In this document: positions 1 through 5,235 of the stretch, in pieces
How positions within the stretch are numbered: position 1 is the stretch's first letter
Layout of the letters: each line of letters begins with the position of its first letter
Source: NVTR01 sp036479015
Lineage (GTDB): Bacteria > Pseudomonadota > Alphaproteobacteria > Rhodobacterales > Rhodobacteraceae
Direction: 5' to 3'
NCBI GenBank assembly: GCA_036479015.1
Contig: JAZGFB010000052.1
Location: forward strand, 1 to 5,235
Length of the DNA: 5,235 nucleotides
Notes under the pieces: model-generated
The model's input: only the letters and a program-made list of their open reading frames with translations
Told to the model about the DNA's origin: nothing
The model's database searches: none
Position numbers and translations under genes: made by a program

Positions 1-287
1 CCAAGACAGAACAATTCCGCCAATATGCCCGCAACTGGGGTCAGGCCATTCCGCGCTGTGGTGCTGACCTGATCGGCTATTACGCCCCCCACGAAGGGTC
101 ATCCACGCTGGCCTATGGCATCTACAATATCGCCAGTCTGGCCGAATACGAAACCTACCGCGCCCGCCTGGCCGCCGACCCAGTAGGCCGCGAAAACTAC
201 GCCTTCGCTCAGGGCGAAAAATTCATCTTGCGCGAGGACCGCACATTCCTGAAACTGGCGTCATTGCCACATGGGGTACAAAAATGA
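1..287 (+). CDS. NIPSNAP family protein, 3' part (5' end outside the window)
   Basis: The frame starting at position 3 is open without interruption to a TGA at 285-287 and encodes about 94 residues; the start lies left of the window. The segments GADLIGYYAPHEGSSTLAYG, IYNIASLAEYETYRARLAAD and the end EKFILRED resemble the C-terminal half of a NIPSNAP domain, a small ferredoxin-like dimeric alpha/beta-barrel fold. NIPSNAP domains are about 100 residues, so only a short N-terminal piece should be missing. The molecular function of bacterial NIPSNAP proteins is poorly defined and no catalytic residues can be named. No signal peptide or membrane segment is visible in the part present. The stop overlaps the next start (ATGA at 284-287), so the two genes are very likely cotranscribed and translationally coupled. 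Family assignment is fairly sure; cellular role is unknown. Confidence 0.8.
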   Translation, partial: KTEQFRQYARNWGQAIPRCGADLIGYYAPHEGSSTLAYGIYNIASLAEYETYRARLAADPVGRENYAFAQGEKFILREDRTFLKLASLPHGVQK

Positions 288-634
288 TCGCTGTGATTTT
301 CGAAGTTGAAATAGCCACCGGACAAAAGGACACTTACCTGTCCATCGCCGGTGACCTACGCCCGCTGCTGGAAACCATCGACGGTTTCATTTCGGTGGAA
401 CGCTTTCAAAGCCTGACCGACCCCGACAAAATCCTGTCTCTGTCATTTTTCCGCGATGAAGATGCTGTGCAGCAATGGCGCACCCTGTCTGAACACCGCG
501 CCGGTCAAACCGCGGGGCGCAGTGGTGTGTTTCAAAATTACCGCCTGCGCGTCACCCAGGTGATCCGTGATTACGGCATGGATGACCGCGATCAGGCCCC
601 GCCCGACAGCCTTGAGCAACACCCAACCCGCTAA
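284..634 (+). CDS. Antibiotic biosynthesis monooxygenase (ABM) domain protein
   Basis: A 116-residue soluble protein. Residues 1-90 look like one ABM domain: a beta strand MIAVIFEVEI, a helix around LRPLLETIDGF, the strand FISVERF, then SLSFFRDEDAVQQWRTL and an EHRAGQ helix (about residues 70-75), ending in YRLRVTQVI. This order (sFfrdeeAv..W....eHraaQ..G) is typical of ABM/YgiN-like proteins with a ferredoxin-like fold that dimerise. Family members include quinol monooxygenases and IsdG-type haem oxygenases, but many are uncharacterised, so the substrate cannot be named. The tail after about residue 95 (DYGMDDRDQAPPDSLEQ) is hydrophilic and probably disordered. The ATG at 284 is supported by the ATGA overlap with the upstream NIPSNAP gene and a GGGG at 273-276. 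The TAA stop (632-634) overlaps the stop of the opposing thioesterase gene. Confidence 0.85.
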   Translation: MIAVIFEVEIATGQKDTYLSIAGDLRPLLETIDGFISVERFQSLTDPDKILSLSFFRDEDAVQQWRTLSEHRAGQTAGRSGVFQNYRLRVTQVIRDYGMDDRDQAPPDSLEQHPTR

Positions 635-1068
635 CTGTCCATCACCATAAAAGTCCCCAGACTGGTGGCGCACAGTTTTTCCACCCCGTCCAGCACCGAA
701 AACACGTCAGAGCGACACACAGTTACATTGCGCCCGGGCCGCAAAACCTGTCCGCGCACGATCAGCATCTCGCCCGTCGCCGGGGCCATGATGTTCAGCT
801 TGTATTCCACCGTCAAAACCGTCTGATCCGCAGACATCAGCGTCAGCGCCGCAAATCCCCCCGCAATATCGGCCAGCGTGCCAATGGCCCCGCCATGGAA
901 ATACCCGTGTTGCTGGGTCAGTTCCGCCTTATGGGGTAAATGAATTTCAACACCTCCGGCAGCCACATCATGCAGTTTGGCCCCCAGCAGCCCCAAAAAT
1001 TCCTGTTGGGCAAACCCGGCATGGGCACGGGCGATGAAATCCGTGTCTCTTACTTTGAAATTGTCCAT
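631..1068 (-). CDS. PaaI/hotdog-fold acyl-CoA thioesterase
   Basis: Encodes a 145-residue hotdog-fold protein from the ATG at 1068. The diagnostic stretch is QQHGYFHGGAIGTLADIAGG, containing the HGGxxxxLAD signature of PaaI-type thioesterases, where the Asp and the HGG loop lie at the active site; it is followed by a TVEYKLNIMAPATGE strand region. Such enzymes hydrolyse acyl-CoA or aryl-CoA thioesters in the cytosol, usually as tetramers. The true substrate is unknown, and no phenylacetate genes lie nearby. A longer form beginning at a TTG (1095, nine extra residues TNNQRGDA after the start) is open, but no Shine-Dalgarno sequence is well placed for it, whereas a GGGG sits 7 nt before the ATG. 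I prefer the ATG with moderate confidence. The gene is convergent with the ABM gene and divergent from the ChrB-domain gene. Confidence 0.88.
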   Translation of the reverse strand: MDNFKVRDTDFIARAHAGFAQQEFLGLLGAKLHDVAAGGVEIHLPHKAELTQQHGYFHGGAIGTLADIAGGFAALTLMSADQTVLTVEYKLNIMAPATGEMLIVRGQVLRPGRNVTVCRSDVFSVLDGVEKLCATSLGTFMVMDS

Positions 1069-1131
1069 CGCATCGCCCCGCTGGTTATTTGTCAAACGAC
1101 ACCGCAGATCAAACCACCTTTCAACGCCAAC

Positions 1132-1174
1132 GCCAAGTCGCAGCCATCCATTGACATTTCACGCCCGACTTGGC
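1132..1174. repeat. Perfect 9-bp inverted repeat, possible operator
   Basis: GCCAAGTCG at 1132-1140 is the exact reverse complement of CGACTTGGC at 1166-1174, with 25 bp between the arms. The space contains the TTGACA hexamer at 1151-1156. A shorter half-copy CCAAGT recurs at 1223-1228. The spacing fits either an operator bound by a dimeric regulator or a loose hairpin in a transcript. No T-run follows, so it is not an intrinsic terminator. The regulator is not encoded in this window. Confidence 0.4.
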
Positions 1175-1179
1175 ATTCC
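1151..1179 (+). promoter_or_regulatory. Possible sigma-70 promoter for the chrB-domain/chrA operon
   Basis: A perfect -35 consensus TTGACA lies at 1151-1156. At a 17-bp spacing the -10 position reads CATTCC (1174-1179), which is poor. Alphaproteobacterial housekeeping promoters tolerate weak -10 elements, so this is possible but not strong. Transcription would begin near 1186 and give a leader of about 75 nt before the start at 1262. Confidence 0.3.
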
Positions 1180-1250
1180 ACCCCCCATGGGGCCGCCGCG
1201 AACGCCCCGTGAGGCGCAAGCCCAAGTTTCGCATCCCTGAAATATTACCC

Positions 1251-1255
1251 GGAGG
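1251..1255 (+). promoter_or_regulatory. Strong Shine-Dalgarno that fixes the ChrB-domain start
   Basis: GGAGG lies directly against an ATG at 1256, leaving no spacer, but stands 6 nt before the in-frame ATG at 1262. The second ATG is therefore the plausible initiator, and the protein starts MSAPNE rather than MCMSAPNE. Confidence 0.75.
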
Positions 1256-1261
1256 ATGTGC

Positions 1262-2083
1262 ATGTCTGCGCCCAATGAAATAACCGTATCCCAACTGTCC
1301 CGCCTGATCGGAACCCCGGATTGTCCCGTGATTGTCGATATCTCAATCGATCCTGATTTCACCGACGATCCCCACCTGATCCCCGGTGCGTTCCGACACC
1401 CCCACACCGATATCCCGGGCCTGATCAAACGGCTGAACGGCCGCGCCTGCGTTGTCACCTGCCAGCGCGGGATCAAGCTCAGTCAGGGCTTGGTCGCCCG
1501 GTTGCGCAGCGATGGCATAAAAGCTGAATACCTTGCAGGCGGCAATTATGGCTGGCGCGATGCCAAAGACACTTTGCGGATACCATTCAAAGCCCTGCCC
1601 GAACCCGTGGACGGCGCTACCCTGTGGGTCACCCGGCACCGACCAAAAATCGACCGCATCGCCTGCCCGTGGCTGATCCGCCGGTTCGTTGATGCCGACG
1701 CCCGGTTCCTGTTTGTATCCCCATCCGAAGTGCAGGGCGTGGCCGAAAGATATGATGCAACACCCTTTGACGTTGAAGGCGCGTTCTGGAGCCACCGGGG
1801 CGACAAATGCACGTTTGACACCATGCTGGCTGAATTTTCGTTGCAATCAGAACCGCTGATGCGATTGGCAAATGTGGTGCGGGGCGCGGATACTGATCAT
1901 CACGATATCGCCCCAGAGGCCGCCGGATTACTGGCTATATCTGTAGGGTTGTCGCGCCAATACCGCGATGACACGGCACAATTGAACGCTGGCATCGCGA
2001 TATATGACGCCCTTTATCGCTGGTCTCGCGATGGCCAAAATGAAAGCCATGAGTGGCCGGGAAATCAGGGCCCAGCAACATGA
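1262..2083 (+). CDS. Rhodanese / ChrB C-terminal domain fusion protein (chromate resistance)
   Basis: A 273-residue cytosolic protein with two domains. Residues about 5-105 form a rhodanese-like domain: VIVDISIDPDF (23-33), HLIPGAFRHP (38-47), then the active-site loop VVTCQRGIKLSQG, with the predicted persulfide-forming cysteine at Cys67, and the closing LAGGNYGWRDA. Residues about 119-257 match the ChrB C-terminal domain: LWVTRHRPKIDRIACPWLIR with RRFVDADA, WSHRGDKCTFDT (176-187) and DHHDIAPEAAGL (212-223), rich in conserved His, Cys and Asp that could bind metal or oxyanion. Canonical ChrB, a chromate-responsive regulator, is about 300 residues and has a different N-terminal half. Here that half is missing, so a DNA-binding role is unlikely and a thiol- or sulfur-based role in chromate handling is my inference. 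The start at 1262 is chosen from the ribosome binding site. The stop overlaps the chrA start by 4 nt. Confidence 0.88.
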   Translation: MSAPNEITVSQLSRLIGTPDCPVIVDISIDPDFTDDPHLIPGAFRHPHTDIPGLIKRLNGRACVVTCQRGIKLSQGLVARLRSDGIKAEYLAGGNYGWRDAKDTLRIPFKALPEPVDGATLWVTRHRPKIDRIACPWLIRRFVDADARFLFVSPSEVQGVAERYDATPFDVEGAFWSHRGDKCTFDTMLAEFSLQSEPLMRLANVVRGADTDHHDIAPEAAGLLAISVGLSRQYRDDTAQLNAGIAIYDALYRWSRDGQNESHEWPGNQGPAT

Positions 2084-3327
2084 ACGGTCCAACGCAGGCC
2101 GAGGCCACCCGGGTATTCGCGCGTATCGGGCTGCTGTCCTTTGGCGGCCCTGCGGCGCAAATCGCCCTTATGCACCGCGAGCTGGTGGAACAACGCCCCT
2201 GGCTGACCGAGGCGCAATTCCTGAACGCATTGTCATTTTGTATGCTGCTGCCCGGCCCCGAGGCCATGCAACTGGCCACCTATACCGGCTGGCGCCTGCA
2301 CGGCGTGCGCGGCGGGTTGATTGCCGGGTTGCTGTTCGTGGTCCCCGGCGCACTTGTGGTGATGGCTCTGTCTGCCAGCTATGCACTATTTGGCCAGGTC
2401 CCACTGATTGAGGCCATGTTCCTCGGGGTTAAGGCGGCCATTGTAATCATCGTTATTGAAGCCTTGCTAAGGGTCGCAAAAAAGGCACTGAATGGCCCTG
2501 CTCACTGGCTTATTGCCGCGCTATCCTTTGTGGGGATTTTCTTTCTGGATTTGCCATTTCCGCTGATTATTGCCCTGGCCGGGTTCTATGGGTTCGTATC
2601 CAGCCGTGGAACAACCGATACAGCCCCACATCCAACTGTTGCCACACCAATACGCACAATTACCATATGGTTGGCCCTTTGGTGGGCACCGGTGCTGGTT
2701 CTTTGGGCAACGGGTGCAACTTTTTTAACCCAGATCGCCCTGTTTTTTTCAAAACTCGCTATCGTAACATTCGGCGGCGCTTACGCCGTTCTGGCCTATA
2801 TGGCGCAGGCAGCCGTCAGCGATAAGGGCTGGCTGTCCACGCCGCAAATGATGGACGGGCTGGGCCTGGCCGAAACAACGCCGGGGCCGCTGATACTGGT
2901 GACAGAATTTGTTGGCTTCATGGCGGGATACAGCACCCATGGCATATGGCTGGGCTTTGCGGCGGCATTGGTTGCCATTTGGGTGACGTTTGCGCCCTGC
3001 TTTTTGTGGATATTCACAGGTGCACCGTATATCGACTGGGTCGCCAGCAAGCCACGCCTGAAGGGCGCACTGTCAGCAATCACGGCCGCTGTGGTTGGCG
3101 TTATTCTGAACCTGTCGCTTTGGTTCGCTATGCATGTGTTTTTCTCAAATGTCGGCCAGACCAAAGTCGGGCCGATTACACTGCTAACACCAGAAATATC
3201 CAGTCTGGATTGGCATGTCATTGTCTTGACGCTTTGCGCAGGCTTCATGATTTTCCGTCTGCATTGGGACCTTTTCAAAGTTCTTTTGGCGATGGCCTGC
3301 GGCGGTGTGGCACTGTCGTTACTCTGA
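2080..3327 (+). CDS. chrA: Chromate transporter ChrA, two-domain (long-chain CHR) type
   Basis: A 415-residue inner-membrane protein, a normal length for bidomain CHR transporters that expel chromate from the cytoplasm. The two homologous halves are both visible. The N-terminal half has RIGLLSFGGPAAQIALMHRE (15-34) and MLLPGPEAMQLATYTGWRLHG (55-75). The C-terminal half has KLAIVTFGGAYAVLAYM (225-241) and AETTPGPLILVTEFVGFMAG (264-283), so the FGG and PGP motifs are each repeated. Hydrophobic stretches at about 78-104, 109-130, 143-174, 195-220, 268-314, 328-356, 378-396 and 398-415 suggest roughly ten membrane spans. The ATG at 2080 overlaps the upstream stop as ATGA (2080-2083). A GTG at 2053 would add nine residues (MAGKSGPSN) and enlarge the overlap, so I prefer the ATG. 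Both domains look intact. Substrate is inferred from family and from the ChrB-domain neighbour. Confidence 0.93.
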   Translation: MNGPTQAEATRVFARIGLLSFGGPAAQIALMHRELVEQRPWLTEAQFLNALSFCMLLPGPEAMQLATYTGWRLHGVRGGLIAGLLFVVPGALVVMALSASYALFGQVPLIEAMFLGVKAAIVIIVIEALLRVAKKALNGPAHWLIAALSFVGIFFLDLPFPLIIALAGFYGFVSSRGTTDTAPHPTVATPIRTITIWLALWWAPVLVLWATGATFLTQIALFFSKLAIVTFGGAYAVLAYMAQAAVSDKGWLSTPQMMDGLGLAETTPGPLILVTEFVGFMAGYSTHGIWLGFAAALVAIWVTFAPCFLWIFTGAPYIDWVASKPRLKGALSAITAAVVGVILNLSLWFAMHVFFSNVGQTKVGPITLLTPEISSLDWHVIVLTLCAGFMIFRLHWDLFKVLLAMACGGVALSLL

Positions 3328-3352
3328 TTGTTCGGTTCCTTCTCCAGCACCT

Positions 3353-3380
3353 TTTACTTCGCACTGAAATAGACTATGCT
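3353..3380 (+). promoter_or_regulatory. Predicted sigma-70 promoter of sspB
   Basis: TTTACT at 3353-3358 (4 of 6 against TTGACA) is followed, after 16 bp, by TATGCT at 3375-3380 (4 of 6 against TATAAT). A start near 3387 would give a leader of about 25 nt to the sspB ATG at 3412. It would also exclude the in-frame ATG at 3376, which lies inside the -10 element. Confidence 0.45.
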
Positions 3381-3411
3381 GGCGCCACACTCTGCCAACG
3401 GGCCTGCCCCT

Positions 3412-3927
3412 ATGACAACATCCATCGATTACGGAAACCTGATGCATGACGCCATGCGTGGCCTCATCCAGAATGTGCTGGAAGATGTCGCTGTGAATGG
3501 CCTGCCCGGGGACCACCACTTTTTTATCACGTTTGATACCCTTCATGAAAAGGTTGATATCGCCAGTTGGCTAACAGACCGATACCCGGAAGAAATGACG
3601 ATCGTTGTTCAAAACTGGTTTGAAAACCTTAACGTCACCGATGAAGGGTTCACGATCACTCTGAATTTTGGCGACAACCCAGAACCGCTTTACGTACCCT
3701 TTGACGCCCTTAAAACCTTTGTTGACCCTTCGGTTGAATTTGGCTTGCGCTTTGATTCTCAGGGCGATGGGTCTGATGAAACAGACGCACCCCATGTGGT
3801 AAAAGAAGTCCAGCCGCTCCAGAAAACCAAGCCAGAGGCTGAAAATTCTGACATTCTGAAAAAATCAGAAAAAGTTGACGAAAAACAAGCCGCTGATATC
3901 GTCAGTCTCGACAGTTTTCGAAAATAA
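3412..3927 (+). CDS. sspB: SspB family ClpXP adaptor (alpha-proteobacterial type)
   Basis: A 171-residue cytosolic protein. Residues about 1-115 are the substrate-binding SspB domain: TTSIDYGNLMHDAMRGLI, then GLPGDHHFFITFDT, VDIASWLTDRYPEEMTIV, FTITLNFGDNPEPLYVPFDA and DPSVEFGLRF, a pattern typical of alphaproteobacterial SspB. Such adaptors bind ssrA-tagged peptides from stalled ribosomes and deliver them to the ClpX unfoldase of ClpXP. From about residue 116 the chain becomes a charged, low-complexity linker (DSQGDGSDETDAP, many Glu and Lys) ending in ADIVSLDSFRK, a likely ClpX-docking tail. I chose the ATG at 3412 rather than an in-frame ATG at 3376 because the family alignment begins at MTTSIDYGN and the predicted -10 element covers the earlier codon. 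The Shine-Dalgarno sequence is weak. The gene precedes fumC, probably as part of the core chromosome. Confidence 0.9.
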   Translation: MTTSIDYGNLMHDAMRGLIQNVLEDVAVNGLPGDHHFFITFDTLHEKVDIASWLTDRYPEEMTIVVQNWFENLNVTDEGFTITLNFGDNPEPLYVPFDALKTFVDPSVEFGLRFDSQGDGSDETDAPHVVKEVQPLQKTKPEAENSDILKKSEKVDEKQAADIVSLDSFRK

Positions 3928-3991
3928 ATTTATCGAATATTCCACCTAAACAATTTAGATAACACTCTGCAGCACTTACGGAGTCTGGACC
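3928..3991 (+). promoter_or_regulatory. AT-rich leader of fumC with ribosome binding site
   Basis: The 64-bp gap is much richer in A and T than its surroundings. It contains a small perfect inverted repeat CTAAA-CAA-TTTAG (3946-3958), a palindrome TAAATTTA (3925-3932, beginning in the sspB stop) and a weak -10-like GATAAC (3958-3963) with no good -35. GGAG at 3980-3983 stands 8 nt before the fumC ATG and is a good ribosome binding site. The hairpin is too weak and A/T-only to count as a terminator. A promoter is plausible from composition but not pinned down. Confidence 0.35.
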
Positions 3992-5235
3992 ATGACCAAT
4001 ACCCGCACCGAAACTGACAGCTTTGGCCCGTTAGAGGTTCCCACCGATAAATACTGGGGGGCACAAACTCAGCGCTCGCTGATGAACTTTCCAATTGGCT
4101 GGGAAAAGCAGCCGGTTGCAATAGTACGAGCACTGGGGGTCATCAAACAGGCCTGTGCGCTAGCCAACAAAGACGCTGGCGCACTTGACGCAAAACCAGC
4201 CGACGCCATCATAACCGCCGCTTCAGAAGTCGTAGCTGGCAAACTGGATGCGCATTTCCCGCTTGTGGTCTGGCAAACCGGGTCCGGCACCCAGTCAAAT
4301 ATGAACGCCAACGAAGTTATTGCCAACCGGGCCATAGAAATTCTGGGCGGGGTCATTGGCAGCAAAGACCCCGTTCACCCGAACGACCATTGCAACATGG
4401 GTCAGTCGTCAAATGACACGTTCCCAACAGCCATGCATATCGCCACCGCCATGACAGCCCATGACGTGCTGTTGCCGGGGCTGGCGAAATTGCATGCCGC
4501 CCTGGAAACAAAGATCCAGGAATTTGACGGTATTATCAAAATTGGTCGCACCCATACAATGGACGCAACGCCGCTTACGCTGGCCCAGGAATTTTCCGGC
4601 TACGCCCATCAGGTCGCCATGGGCATCAGCCGCGTCAAAACCTCACTTGCAGGTATTTACGAACTTGCCCAGGGCGGTACCGCTGTCGGCACGGGCCTGA
4701 ACTCGCGCGTTGGCTGGGGCGAAATCGTCGCCGCAAATATGGCGGAAATAACCGGCCTGCCCTTTGTCACCGCCCCCAACAAATTTGAAGCGCTTGCCGC
4801 CCATGATGCCATGGTTGAAATGTCAGGTTCGTTGAAAACCGTCGCCGCTTCGCTGTTTAAGATCGCCAATGACATCCGCCTGCTGGGCTCTGGTCCCCGC
4901 TGTGGGTTGGGTGAACTGATGCTGCCGGAAAACGAACCCGGCAGTTCAATCATGCCCGGCAAAGTAAACCCCACCCAGGTCGAAGCACTCACCCAGGTTT
5001 GTGCCCACGTATTTGGCAATGACGCCGCCGTGGGCTTTGCCGGATCGCAAGGGCATTTTGAATTGAATGTCTATAAACCGATGATGGCCTATAACGTGCT
5101 GCAATCCATGCAATTGCTGGGGGATGCGGCCGCAACTTTTACCGACAACTGCGTGGTTGGCATTTCCGCTGATCGGGACCGGATTGACAAACTGATGCGC
5201 GAAAGTCTGATGTTGGTAACGGCTCTGGCCCCAAC
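3992..5235 (+). CDS. fumC: Class II fumarate hydratase, 3' end outside the window
   Basis: The frame from the ATG at 3992 is open to the right edge and gives 414 complete residues; the family is about 463-467 residues, so about 50 C-terminal residues are missing. The enzyme interconverts fumarate and L-malate in the TCA cycle, as a cytosolic, iron-independent homotetramer. Visible signatures in order are DSFGPLEVPTDKYWGAQTQR (9-28), WQTGSGTQSNMNANEVIANR (94-113), MGQSSNDTFPTAMHIA (136-151), GRTHTMDATPL with His188, LAQGGTAVGTGLNS (225-238) and the superfamily signature GSSIMPGKVNPTQ (317-329) with the catalytic serine at 318. These positions agree with the E. coli FumC His188/Ser318 numbering, so no insertion or deletion is apparent. 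GGAG at 3980-3983 supports the start. No frameshift or missing active-site residue is seen. Confidence 0.96.
   Translation, partial: MTNTRTETDSFGPLEVPTDKYWGAQTQRSLMNFPIGWEKQPVAIVRALGVIKQACALANKDAGALDAKPADAIITAASEVVAGKLDAHFPLVVWQTGSGTQSNMNANEVIANRAIEILGGVIGSKDPVHPNDHCNMGQSSNDTFPTAMHIATAMTAHDVLLPGLAKLHAALETKIQEFDGIIKIGRTHTMDATPLTLAQEFSGYAHQVAMGISRVKTSLAGIYELAQGGTAVGTGLNSRVGWGEIVAANMAEITGLPFVTAPNKFEALAAHDAMVEMSGSLKTVAASLFKIANDIRLLGSGPRCGLGELMLPENEPGSSIMPGKVNPTQVEALTQVCAHVFGNDAAVGFAGSQGHFELNVYKPMMAYNVLQSMQLLGDAAATFTDNCVVGISADRDRIDKLMRESLMLVTALAP

Larger units (their letters stand above)
1069..1261. other. Divergent intergenic region between thioesterase and chr operon
   Basis: This 193-bp spacer separates two divergently transcribed genes and must hold the promoters of both. 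It contains a TTGACA hexamer, a 9-bp inverted repeat around it, a 10-bp palindrome CCCCATGGGG (1183-1192), a GGGGC/GCCCC pair (1189-1193 and 1204-1208) and the chr ribosome binding site. Reading frames that cross it are continuations of antisense frames of the thioesterase gene and show no family features. I see no small RNA or riboswitch signature. Confidence 0.5.

Noticed and set aside
1069..1095. N-terminal extension of the thioesterase to a TTG start
   Set aside because: The frame is open, but the TTG has no ribosome binding site at proper spacing; the ATG at 1068 gives a normal hotdog N-terminus. It is not excluded.
940..1240. Plus-strand frames running out of the thioesterase gene into the intergenic region
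   Set aside because: They are antisense to the hotdog domain and the intergenic part has no domain-like sequence or start signals.
1343..1846. Minus-strand 167-aa frame opposite the rhodanese-ChrB gene
   Set aside because: No family signature, and the plus strand there encodes two recognisable domains.
2004..2411. Plus-strand 135-aa frame across the chrB/chrA junction
   Set aside because: It overlaps both genes in another frame and reads as an Arg/Ala/Gly-rich sequence typical of a shifted GC-rich frame.
2796..3350. Long minus-strand open frame (184 aa) opposite chrA
   Set aside because: It is fully antisense to the well-supported C-terminal half of ChrA, has no recognisable domain and no ribosome binding site of note; it is a codon-bias shadow.
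3344..3382. CCAGCA/TGCTGG inverted repeat after chrA as a terminator
   Set aside because: The stem is only 6 bp with a 27-nt loop and no T-run, and the segment coincides with the predicted sspB promoter.
3946..3958. CTAAA-CAA-TTTAG hairpin after sspB as a terminator
   Set aside because: A five-pair, mostly A/T stem with no following U-tract is too weak to terminate transcription.

Overview
The window reads as ordinary chromosomal DNA from an alphaproteobacterium, most likely a Rhodobacterales (Roseobacter-type) genome. The basis is the alpha-type SspB ClpXP adaptor next to a class II fumarase, GC-rich codon use and short intergenic gaps. I had no database access, so the taxonomic call is from pattern recognition only.

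Layout from left to right. Positions 1-634 (+) hold two translationally overlapping small genes of the dimeric alpha/beta-barrel type: the 3' end of a NIPSNAP-family protein and an antibiotic-biosynthesis-monooxygenase (ABM) domain protein. Their strand meets, tail to tail, a PaaI/hotdog thioesterase gene on the minus strand (631-1068); the two stop codons overlap. Positions 1069-1261 are a divergent intergenic region with a perfect 9-bp inverted repeat around a TTGACA hexamer. Positions 1262-3327 (+) are a two-gene chromate-type operon. It encodes a fusion of an N-terminal rhodanese domain to a ChrB C-terminal domain, overlapping by 4 nt with a full-length two-domain ChrA chromate transporter. 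A probable promoter at about 3353-3380 then starts sspB (3412-3927). An AT-rich 64-bp gap follows, and fumC (3992 to the window end) is cut by the right edge.

How the genes work together: the rhodanese-ChrB protein and ChrA form one translation-coupled unit predicted to handle and export chromate (or a similar oxyanion). The N-terminal half usual for the regulator ChrB is absent and replaced by a rhodanese domain with an intact active-site cysteine, so this ChrB-domain protein is more likely enzymatic than a DNA-binding repressor. SspB and FumC are core functions (proteolysis adaptor and TCA cycle). I see no RNA genes, mobile elements, CRISPR arrays or convincing intrinsic terminators. No clearly new multi-gene system is visible; the most unusual item is the rhodanese-ChrB fusion.
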